This document shows, in pieces, positions 15,140 through 21,113 of a stretch of DNA of 21,113 bases. This DNA comes from Hyphomicrobiales bacterium (GTDB lineage Bacteria; Pseudomonadota; Alphaproteobacteria; Rhizobiales; Beijerinckiaceae): the NCBI GenBank assembly GCA_015655535.1, contig JAATEW010000092.1, positions 1-21,113 on the forward strand, read 5' to 3'. Numbering within the stretch: the stretch's first letter is position 1; every line of letters begins with the position of its first letter. The position numbers and the translations under genes were made by a program. Under the pieces are notes generated by a model, which was not told where the DNA came from, ran no database searches, and saw nothing but the letters and a program-made list of their open reading frames with translations.

Positions 15140-15169
15140 TCGCATTTGAGATTTTCCGGCGGTTGAACC
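15133..15169. repeat. Inverted repeat GGTTCAA-N23-TTGAACC in divergent promoter region
   Basis: GGTTCAA at 15133-15139 and its complement TTGAACC at 15163-15169 face outward toward the two divergent genes, centred in the 213-base intergenic region. They coincide with the -35 elements of the two candidate promoters, so the repeat is best explained as two back-to-back promoters rather than a single repressor operator. Confidence 0.7.
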
Positions 15170-15189
15170 TTCCGCTTGTGCCGTTCGAC
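15163..15189 (+). promoter_or_regulatory. Candidate ECF-type promoter for the S8 protease gene
   Basis: On the + strand TTGAACC (15163-15169) is followed after exactly 16 bases by CGAC (15186-15189), identical in both boxes and in spacing to the - strand copy. The start codon of the protease gene lies about 84 bases downstream of the -10 box, leaving a leader of roughly 75 bases. Confidence 0.6.
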
Positions 15190-15273
15190 ACATCGCCGGG
15201 CCTGCCGCCGCCACATGATCCACCTATTGAGAGCGGGCGCGACAGGCCTTAGGATCGATGGGGAGCCGCGTTT

Positions 15274-17046
15274 ATGAACGATAGTCTGCGGAGTTCACGA
15301 CCGGGACATGGTCCGGCGGGCAAGCGCCACACGGCAAGCCGGACAGCCCTTGCTTTGATCTGCGCGGTCCTCGCGGCCACGGCCTCTCTTCCCGATGCCC
15401 ATGCCCGCGGTTTTGGCGGCGGCGGAGGCGGCTATGGTGGCGGATATAGCCACGGCAGTGGCTATGGCGGCGGATACGGTCATGGCGGAGGCTATGGCCG
15501 TGGCGGCGGATATTCCGGCTCATCGAACTATTCGGGCCGTTCCTCGCGATGGGATCACCCATCCGCGTCCTACCGGCCATCAGAACGCGCGCCGGTTCAC
15601 GAGCCGCCCTATCAGCCCGTTCACGAGCCGCCGTCTCGTCCGGTGATCTCAGGTGGCCATCCGCCGCGTGAAGACTATCCCGGCAGAGGCACGGATCGTC
15701 CGTCATGGCATCATCCGGTCTATGCCAGCAACGAACCGCCGGTCTATAACCCGCCGCAGACGCCGGTTTATACGCCGTCGCATCCCACCACTTATGCCGA
15801 TGCGCAATCGGTGAATCTTCCCTCTCAAAATCAGCAACCGCAAAATCCGCCGCCGCCCGTGCAACGGGCACGAAGCGGCGTGCCGGCCGCGGCTGAAACG
15901 CGCTTCGTTCCGGATGAAGTCATGTTCACCGTCAGCGGCTCGCCGCAAATCGCCGAAACCATCGGGCAAAGGCATCATCTCGTCCTGGTGTCTTCGCATA
16001 ATGTCGGCTTGATCGGCGGCGGCACCATGAATCGCTACCGGATACCCGACCGCCGCTCCGTCCCGGAGGTGATCCGCGATCTCGAAACCGAGCGGCAGAT
16101 CACCTGGGCGCAGCCGAATTACATCTTCAAGCTCGAAGGCGTCGAGGTTGCGCCGCAAGGTCTCGCCGCCGCGCAATATGCGCTAGCGAAATTGCATTTG
16201 CCGGAAGCGCACCGCATCACCGAAGGCGACAGGGCGCTCGTTGCGGTCATCGACTCCGGCATAGACGAAACTCATCCGGACCTTACCGGCGCGGTCGTCG
16301 ACCGGTTCGATACGCTCGGCGGCACGGTGCAGGCTCATGCGCATGGCACGGCGATCGCCGGAGCCATCAGCGCACATGGCGCCCTTCTCGGCGTCGCGCC
16401 GCACGCCAATATTCTCGCCATCCGCGCCTTCGGCGCCGCCGACACGACACCGGGTGCCGAAGGCACCACAGCGCATGTCGTCGAAGGCCTCAACTGGGCC
16501 TATGATCATCATGCGCGGATCGTCAATATGAGCTTCGCGGGTGCTTTCGATCCGCTGCTCGCCTTGGCGATCAGCAAGGCGCATCGCAAGGACATGATCA
16601 TCGTGGCAGCCGCCGGCAATGAAGGCCCGGGCGCGGCGCCCGCCTATCCGGCCGCCGACCCGAATGTCATCGCGGTGACGGCGACGGATCGCAGCGACAA
16701 ATTGTTCAGCGCGGCCAACCGCGGCTCCTATATCTGCCTCGCCGCTCCCGGCACGGATATCATCGCGGCGGCGCCGTCGAACAGCTATCAATTCAGCTCG
16801 GGCACATCGATTGCCGCAGCCCATGTCAGCGGCATGATCGCCCTTCTCCTCGCCGAGAAGCCGGATCTCGGCGCGGACACGATCCGCCGGGTTTTGAAGG
16901 ACACCGCGCATGAGCTCGGCACGCCCGGCTCCAACCAAGACTTCGGCTCGGGCCTCGGCGATGCCGCGCGCGCCGTCGCCGTGGTCGCCATCCTGCGCGA
17001 CAAGGAAGGGCAGCCGCAAGTTCAGAACGCCCAGCTCGATCGCTGA
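15274..17046 (+). CDS. Secreted S8 family serine protease with Gly-rich and Pro-rich N-terminal region
   Basis: A 590-residue subtilase. A signal peptide or N-terminal anchor lies at about 22-44 (SRTALALICAVLAATASLPDAHA). Residues 46-82 are Gly/Tyr/His repeats, and 94-200 are Pro-rich and probably extended (APVHEPPYQPVHEPPSRPV, NPPQTPVYTPSHPTTYAD). An I9-like inhibitory prodomain follows at about 210-288 (RFVPDEVMFTV...TWAQPNYIFKLEG). The catalytic domain has Asp327 (IDSGID), His357 (HAHGTAIAG), Asn449 (AAGNEG, oxyanion hole) and Ser512 (SGTSIAAAHVSG). No beta-barrel follows, so secretion is not by autotransport. The best start is the ATG at 15274 with GGGGAG about 10 bases upstream. It faces the Gly/His-rich gene across a symmetric promoter region. 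Related arrangements of ECF sigma, anti-sigma and S8 protease occur in Hyphomicrobiales as far as I recall. Confidence 0.9.
   Translation: MNDSLRSSRPGHGPAGKRHTASRTALALICAVLAATASLPDAHARGFGGGGGGYGGGYSHGSGYGGGYGHGGGYGRGGGYSGSSNYSGRSSRWDHPSASYRPSERAPVHEPPYQPVHEPPSRPVISGGHPPREDYPGRGTDRPSWHHPVYASNEPPVYNPPQTPVYTPSHPTTYADAQSVNLPSQNQQPQNPPPPVQRARSGVPAAAETRFVPDEVMFTVSGSPQIAETIGQRHHLVLVSSHNVGLIGGGTMNRYRIPDRRSVPEVIRDLETERQITWAQPNYIFKLEGVEVAPQGLAAAQYALAKLHLPEAHRITEGDRALVAVIDSGIDETHPDLTGAVVDRFDTLGGTVQAHAHGTAIAGAISAHGALLGVAPHANILAIRAFGAADTTPGAEGTTAHVVEGLNWAYDHHARIVNMSFAGAFDPLLALAISKAHRKDMIIVAAAGNEGPGAAPAYPAADPNVIAVTATDRSDKLFSAANRGSYICLAAPGTDIIAAAPSNSYQFSSGTSIAAAHVSGMIALLLAEKPDLGADTIRRVLKDTAHELGTPGSNQDFGSGLGDAARAVAVVAILRDKEGQPQVQNAQLDR
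15409..15519 (+). repeat. Imperfect tandem GGY/GGH-coding repeats
   Basis: A run of short, degenerate direct repeats (units like GGCGGCTATGG and GGCGGATAYGG) that encodes the Gly/Tyr/His-rich stretch at residues 46-82 of the S8 protease. Such tracts may change length by slippage. Confidence 0.7.
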
Positions 17047-17079
17047 TCTCCGCAGGGGAAGTTATTTGGTCGCCCTTGG

Positions 17080-18669
17080 CTAGTTTTCCCGCATATCGGC
17101 GGCATTCAGCTCTTCGAGATCGAGCTGGCGCTCGAGCATATGCAGCACGGCATCGTTGATCTCCTGCGCGCGGTGCATTTTGATGATCGCATCGCGGCCT
17201 GCTGCGACCGCAATGAGAACAGCCGAGAAATGTGCGTCGCGATGCGGACGCAATTCATCTTCTGCGCCGCTGAACTTTTCAGAAGCCCTGGCGCGATAGT
17301 CATATTGCTCGACGAGGCGCGGGTGGCGCTCCGAGCCGTCTTCCTGCCGCGATATGTCTCGGATCGCGTCAAGCTGCGCCAGCGCCATGCGCGCGCGGGC
17401 CTGGGATGCGGATAGAACATCCGCCTGCCGCCGCGACATCAGATCGCCGAGATCGAGACGGCGGATCAAAGGACCGATGGTTGCGCCCTGGAGAATGACG
17501 GTGACGAGAATGACCGCGAAGGTCGTCGCCAGGATGAAATCGCGTCCTGCGAAATCGACGGGCAGCGACAAGGCCGCCGCGAGGCTCACCACGCCGCGCA
17601 TGCCCGCCCAGCTCATGATGATCGGAACCGCGACGGGCAGCGAGCCCGCTTTGCCGCGTGATGCAAAGAGACGCTGCATGTAAACCGAGGTGAAAATCCA
17701 GATGAAACGCGTCACGATCACTGCGAGAACGACAGACATCGTCGCGGGCAAAAGCGCGACGATCGCATTCAACCCCAGGCGTTCGAGAATTCCGCGAAGC
17801 GACAGGCCGATCAGAATGAAGATCATCGATTCGAGAATGAAAACGACGAAGCCCCAGATGGCGACAGCTTCCCGGCGCGTATTCGCCGAAAAGAGTTCAT
17901 GCTGCCGCCAGCCGAGGACGAGGCCGCAAGAGACCGTCGAAAGCACGCCGGAAACGCCCACGGCCTCGGCGCCTATGTAGGAGATCCAGGCCGCGAGAAA
18001 CGTGCCTATGATCGCCATATGCGTATCCGTCAGGCGGCGCAGCGTGAAATCCATCGCCAAAGCGAAGAGAAGCCCGACGATGATTCCGCCGACCGAGAGA
18101 AAGCCAAAACTAACGGCGGCTTGGCCGGCGTTGAAGGCGCCCGTCAGCGTGGCCGCGACCGCGAGCCGGAACAGCACGAGACCCGAAGCGTCGTTGACGA
18201 GGCTTTCGCCTTCCAGGATCAGCATCATGCGCGGCGGCAGGGCGACGCGTTGAAGCACGGCTTTCGCCGCGACCGCATCGGGCGGCGAGACGATGGCGCC
18301 AAGCGCGAAACAGGCGCCCCACGGCAGAGAGGGGACGACGCAATGCGCGATAAGGCCGACGATCAAGGTCGTAAAGATGACCGCGCCGACGGCAAGCTGA
18401 AGGATCACCCGGAGATTTCGGCGAAACTCCCGCCACGGCGTGAAATAGGCGCTCGCCAGAAGCAGCGGCGGCAGGAACAGCACCAGCACGAGATCCGGAT
18501 CGAGTTCGATATTCGGCAGACCCGGAATGAGCGCGAACCCGATTCCGCCCAGGATCAGGGCCGCGGCCGGCGGCATTTTCAGCTTGCGCGCGACGAGTTC
18601 GAGCCCGACGACCGTCGCAAGCAGGATCATGAATAGGTCGAAATGGACGATATTGGTCGAATGATTCAT
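17080..18669 (-). CDS. CPA1 family Na+/H+ antiporter
   Basis: A 529-residue cation/proton exchanger with about 12 membrane segments in residues 1-400. Family motifs are LFLPPLLLASAYFTPWREFRRN, GAIVSPPDAVAA with Asp131, ESLVNDASGLVLFR with the Asn159-Asp160 ion-binding pair, and SWAGMRGVVSLAAALSLP. A hydrophilic C-terminal tail of about 125 residues (DLMSRRQADVLSASQARARMALAQLDAIRD...) is probably cytoplasmic and regulatory, as in YjcE/NhaP-type proteins. It exchanges Na+ or another monovalent cation for protons across the inner membrane. The start lies 11 bases after the dapE stop, so it is likely co-transcribed with dapE; this pairing has no obvious metabolic reason. The ribosome binding site is weak (GAGAA). 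Confidence 0.92.
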   Translation of the reverse strand: MNHSTNIVHFDLFMILLATVVGLELVARKLKMPPAAALILGGIGFALIPGLPNIELDPDLVLVLFLPPLLLASAYFTPWREFRRNLRVILQLAVGAVIFTTLIVGLIAHCVVPSLPWGACFALGAIVSPPDAVAAKAVLQRVALPPRMMLILEGESLVNDASGLVLFRLAVAATLTGAFNAGQAAVSFGFLSVGGIIVGLLFALAMDFTLRRLTDTHMAIIGTFLAAWISYIGAEAVGVSGVLSTVSCGLVLGWRQHELFSANTRREAVAIWGFVVFILESMIFILIGLSLRGILERLGLNAIVALLPATMSVVLAVIVTRFIWIFTSVYMQRLFASRGKAGSLPVAVPIIMSWAGMRGVVSLAAALSLPVDFAGRDFILATTFAVILVTVILQGATIGPLIRRLDLGDLMSRRQADVLSASQARARMALAQLDAIRDISRQEDGSERHPRLVEQYDYRARASEKFSGAEDELRPHRDAHFSAVLIAVAAGRDAIIKMHRAQEINDAVLHMLERQLDLEELNAADMREN

Positions 18670-18680
18670 CGCCGGGTTTC

Positions 18681-19838
18681 TCAGGCGAAATAGGCTTCGA
18701 GGATGGATTCATAGATCTTCGTCAGCATCTCGACATCGGCCACGGCGACATGCTCGTTGACGGCATGCATGGTCGCGCCGACAAGACCGAATTCGAGCAC
18801 CGGACAAAAGGCGCGGATGAAACGCGCGTCCGACGTGCCGCCTGTGGTGGACAGGACGGGCTTGCGGCCCGTATGGGTTTCAATCGCCTGCGAAACAAGC
18901 TTTGTGAAACGATCTGGCTCGGTGATGAAGGCCAGCGCATTGCAGGGCTCGAAACGAAGCTCGAAAGGCAATGGCGCTTGCAGCAGGCCGCATCGGCGCT
19001 GCAACTCCTCCGCCAAAGTATCCGGTGTCCAGAGATCGTTGAAGCGGATGTTGAAGCGGGCCCCGGCCTCGGCCGGAATCACATTCCAAGCCGGATTGCC
19101 CGCATCGACATTCACGATCTCCAGATTGGACGCATCGAAATGCGGCGTCCCGTCGTCGAGCGGCATGCCTTGCAGGACTTCGATGAAGCGGGCGAGCCAG
19201 GGGATCGGATTTTCGGCGCGGTGCGGATAGGCGACATGGCCTTGCTTGCCGTGCACCGTCAAAGTCCCGTTGAGCGAGCCGCGCCGGCCGATCTTGATCA
19301 TATCGCCAAGCCCATCGGGATTGGTCGGCTCGCCGACGATGCAATGATCGAAATGCTCGCCTTTCGCCTTGGCCCAATCGAGCAGTTTTATGGTGCCATT
19401 GACGGCCGGGCCTTCTTCATCGCCTGTGATGAGAAAGCCGATCGATCCTTTGGGTGCGCCATGCTTGGCGACATAGGCGCAGGCTGCGATCGCAAAGGCC
19501 GCGACCGCGCCCTTCATATCGCTGGCGCCGCGGCCCCAGATCGCACCTTCCGTGATCTCGCCGGAAAAGGGATCGAAGCGCCATTGCGCCGCGTCTCCGA
19601 CCGGCACGACATCCGTATGGCCCGCGAAGACGAGATAAGGCGCGCCCGTGCCAGTCCGCGCATAGAGATTTTCAATGTCGGGCTGACCCGGCTCGCCGAA
19701 GGTGACGCGCTCTGCCGTAAAGCCCGAAGCCTTCAGCACGCTTTCGAGCAAAGCCAGCGAACCGCCGTCCTGCGGCGTGACCGAAGGGCAGCGGATGAGC
19801 GCCTGGCAGAGATCGAGAGCGTTTGTCGGAAGCGGCAT
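18681..19838 (-). CDS. dapE: Succinyl-diaminopimelate desuccinylase
   Basis: A 385-residue zinc-dependent M20 family amidohydrolase that converts N-succinyl-LL-2,6-diaminopimelate to LL-diaminopimelate and succinate in lysine and peptidoglycan precursor synthesis. Expected metal and catalytic residues are in place: H74 and D76 (FAGHTDVVPVGD), D107 (GRGASDMKG), E141 and E142 (TGDEEGPA), E170 (GEPTNP) and H358 (ATMHAVNEH). The TTGGTSDARF motif at 331-340 is the DapE signature. Length fits the family. It belongs to the dapD - DUF805-like - dapE block seen in Hyphomicrobiales, but a dispersed palindrome now separates it from the preceding gene. The ATG at 19838 has only a weak ribosome binding site. 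Confidence 0.96.
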   Translation of the reverse strand: MPLPTNALDLCQALIRCPSVTPQDGGSLALLESVLKASGFTAERVTFGEPGQPDIENLYARTGTGAPYLVFAGHTDVVPVGDAAQWRFDPFSGEITEGAIWGRGASDMKGAVAAFAIAACAYVAKHGAPKGSIGFLITGDEEGPAVNGTIKLLDWAKAKGEHFDHCIVGEPTNPDGLGDMIKIGRRGSLNGTLTVHGKQGHVAYPHRAENPIPWLARFIEVLQGMPLDDGTPHFDASNLEIVNVDAGNPAWNVIPAEAGARFNIRFNDLWTPDTLAEELQRRCGLLQAPLPFELRFEPCNALAFITEPDRFTKLVSQAIETHTGRKPVLSTTGGTSDARFIRAFCPVLEFGLVGATMHAVNEHVAVADVEMLTKIYESILEAYFA

Positions 19839-19867
19839 GGCGAAGGATACCTGGAACCTAACGTAGT

Positions 19868-19957
19868 ACCGTCATTGCGAGGAGTGAAGCGACGAAGCAA
19901 TCCATACTTGGCTTCAGCAGCTGTCCTGGATTGCTTCGCTGCGCTCGCAATGACGGT
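19868..19957. repeat. Dispersed palindromic element (GTCATTGCGAG type)
   Basis: The outer arms ACCGTCATTGCGAG (19868-19881) and CTCGCAATGACGGT (19944-19957) are exact complements. The inner arms CGAAGCAATCCA (19893-19904) and TGGATTGCTTCG (19927-19938) are also exact. The 90-base element would fold into one long interrupted hairpin. Repeats beginning CGTCATTGCGAGGAGCGAAG are, from memory, widespread in proteobacterial intergenic DNA. It fills most of the 154-base gap between the DUF805-like gene and dapE. Confidence 0.85.
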
Positions 19958-19992
19958 TTCCGGACGACGTCATAATGGGTTGTGACCCTAGC

Positions 19993-20475
19993 TCAATCTT
20001 GCGCCGGTTTCGACGGCAAGATGCCCAATTCGACCACGGTCCAGATGAGGAGAAGGATGAAGAGGAGGTCGATGGCGACGACGCTCCAGATCGCCACTTC
20101 ATTGTCCATCTGCGGATAGAGCCAATGCGCGGCGCTGGCCAGAAGCGCGAAGAAGGGCACAAGCCCGGCAAGGGCCGCGGGCCTCGCACGGTCGCGCCAG
20201 CGTTTGGCGGACAGATTGTAAAAGCAGATCGCAATCAGGACGAGCGCGAAAATATAGAGCGTCAGATAGACATAGGCGGCGATGACGCGCCAATCGAGGA
20301 GCGGCATGTTCGCGAGGTCGTGACGCATGTAGGGCACGAGCAAAAAGCCCACCGCCGTCAAGACGGCCAGAAGAGCGCCGAGCCGGAGGCCGCCACGGGC
20401 CCAGGTCTTCCGGTCGATCCGTCCCTGATCGGTGCGAAAGAGAAAGCTGATGGAAGGCGCTGCTGGTTCCACCAC
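19993..20475 (-). CDS. DUF805-like small membrane protein
   Basis: About 160 residues with four hydrophobic segments: GLRLGALLAVLTAVGFLLV, WRVIAAYVYLTLYIFALVLIAICFYNLS, LAGLVPFFALLASAAHWLY and AIWSVVAIDLLFILLLIWTVVELGIL. The sequence before the first segment, SFLFRTDQGRIDRKTWARG, fits the 'F..GRI.R..FW' entry of DUF805, and CFYNLSAKRWRDRARP resembles the family's conserved R-K-R-H-D-like loop. The start is one of two adjacent GTG codons (20475 or 20472), just after the dapD stop; the frame continues upstream into dapD but that part does not look like protein. It is in the operon between dapD and dapE. Its role, and any link to lysine synthesis, is unknown. Confidence 0.75.
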   Translation of the reverse strand: MVEPAAPSISFLFRTDQGRIDRKTWARGGLRLGALLAVLTAVGFLLVPYMRHDLANMPLLDWRVIAAYVYLTLYIFALVLIAICFYNLSAKRWRDRARPAALAGLVPFFALLASAAHWLYPQMDNEVAIWSVVAIDLLFILLLIWTVVELGILPSKPAQD

Positions 20476-20479
20476 ACGC

Positions 20480-21113
20480 CTAATCCCGCAAGAGATCGTT
20501 GATCGCCGTCTTGGAGCGCGTCTGCGCATCCACCATCTTGACGATCACCGCGCAATAAAGCGACGGGCCGGGCGAACCATCCGGCAAAGGCTTGCCCGGC
20601 AGATTGCCGGAAACGACGACGGAATAAGGCGGCACATGGCCGATATGGATCTGGCCCGTCGCGCGATCGATGATCTTGGTCGAGGCCGAAATGAAAGTGC
20701 CCATGGACACGACAGAGCCTTGGCCGACCACAACGCCTTCGACGATCTCCGAGCGCGCGCCGATGAAGCAATCATCCTCGATGATGGTTGGATTGGCCTG
20801 CAAAGGCTCCAACACGCCGCCGATGCCGACGCCGCCCGAGAGATGCACATTCTTTCCGATCTGCGCGCAGGAACCCACCGTCGCCCATGTGTCGACCATG
20901 GTGCCCGTGTCGACATAGGCGCCGAGATTGACGAAAGACGGCATCATGACCACGCCCGGCGCGATATAGGCCGCGCGGCGCACCACGCAATTCGGCACCG
21001 AACGGAACCCGGCGGCGGCATGTTCGGCAGCCGTCCAGCCGTCGAATTTAGACGGCACCTTGTCCCACCAGGAGGCGCCGCCCGGCGCGCCCGAGATCGG
21101 CGCCATGTCGTTC
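20480..21113 (-). CDS. dapD: Tetrahydrodipicolinate N-succinyltransferase, C-terminal part
   Basis: The gene runs off the right edge; about 210 C-terminal residues are seen. DapD transfers succinyl from succinyl-CoA to tetrahydrodipicolinate, the step before the DapC and DapE reactions. The visible part is the left-handed beta-helix with hexapeptide repeats: RRAAYIAPGVVMMPSFVNLGAYVDTGTMVDTWATVGSCAQIGKNVHLSGGVGIGGVLEPLQANPTIIEDDCFIGARSEIVEGVVVGQGSVVSMGTFIS. The DTWATVGSCAQIG and GGVLEP stretches are DapD hallmarks. The catalytic Asp and the N-terminal helical domain lie partly or wholly outside the window. The internal ATG at 21106 is not the start. Confidence 0.95.
   Translation of the reverse strand, partial: NDMAPISGAPGGASWWDKVPSKFDGWTAAEHAAAGFRSVPNCVVRRAAYIAPGVVMMPSFVNLGAYVDTGTMVDTWATVGSCAQIGKNVHLSGGVGIGGVLEPLQANPTIIEDDCFIGARSEIVEGVVVGQGSVVSMGTFISASTKIIDRATGQIHIGHVPPYSVVVSGNLPGKPLPDGSPGPSLYCAVIVKMVDAQTRSKTAINDLLRD

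Noticed and set aside
15133..15169. The inverted repeat as a single repressor operator.
   Set aside because: The 23-base spacer is large for one dimer, and each arm fits a promoter box with its own matching CGAC at 16 bases, which explains the symmetry better.
18750..19985. A 411-codon open frame on the + strand opposite dapE.
   Set aside because: Antisense shadow of dapE produced by GC-rich codon use; it runs into the palindrome and shows no domain. Similar long antisense frames opposite the autotransporter (6609-7589), the adenylate-forming enzyme (1666-2577) and the DUF2189 gene (9953-10870) were rejected for the same reason.
1..21113. CRISPR arrays, tRNA genes, transposases, phage or plasmid genes.
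   Set aside because: No regularly spaced repeats, no cloverleaf sequences and no recombinase or transposase motifs were found; the repeats seen are palindromic interspersed elements.

Overview
The window looks like a chromosomal segment of a GC-rich alphaproteobacterium of the Hyphomicrobiales (Rhizobiales). A Beijerinckiaceae/Methylocystaceae-type genome is my best guess from protein flavour and from the repeat families, but no 16S or other decisive marker is present. The grounds are the dapD - small membrane protein - dapE order, a GCG_CRPN-type secreted peptide, DUF2189 and DUF2165 membrane proteins, and several interspersed palindromic repeats of kinds I associate with this order. I saw no tRNA, rRNA, CRISPR array, transposase or phage gene.

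Left part (1-7562, all on +): the C-terminal part of an M23 peptidoglycan endopeptidase; then a probable operon of a PaaK-like adenylate-forming enzyme (817-2412), an ABC-2 permease (2546-3343) and its ATPase (3369-4175); then a large subtilisin-type autotransporter (about 4410-7562). The adenylating enzyme carries, in frame near its N terminus, a 117-bp double palindrome that looks like a dispersed intergenic repeat. A second palindromic repeat sits between the enzyme and permease genes.

Middle part (7586-13326): a secreted Ntn-type choloylglycine hydrolase/acylase (-); a two-gene unit of a tandem-CBS protein and a 63-residue partner (-); a 95-residue orphan (+); a DUF2189 membrane protein (+); a Cys-cluster (YkgJ-type) protein with a DUF2165 membrane protein (-); a cytidine-deaminase-fold enzyme with an apparent twin-arginine leader (-); and a GCG_CRPN peptide (+) with a strong terminator.

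Right part (13378-21113): an ECF sigma factor translationally coupled (ATGA) to a membrane anti-sigma factor; a small Gly/His/Trp-rich secreted protein; and, divergent from it, a secreted S8 protease with a Gly-rich and Pro-rich N-terminal region. The two divergent genes share a symmetric intergenic region holding the same bipartite motif, TTGAACC-N16-CGAC, once on each strand. It reads like a pair of ECF-type promoters and suggests that the neighbouring sigma/anti-sigma pair controls a small cell-surface regulon. The window ends with a lysine/diaminopimelate block on the - strand: dapD (partial), a DUF805-like protein, dapE and a CPA1 Na+/H+ antiporter, with another dispersed palindrome between the DUF805-like gene and dapE.

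The most unusual items are the divergent ECF-type promoter pair with its adjacent regulator, the repeat embedded in a coding sequence, the uncharacterised adenylate-forming enzyme/ABC exporter cassette, and the apparently exported deaminase. All family names come from reading motifs by eye; no database search was run.
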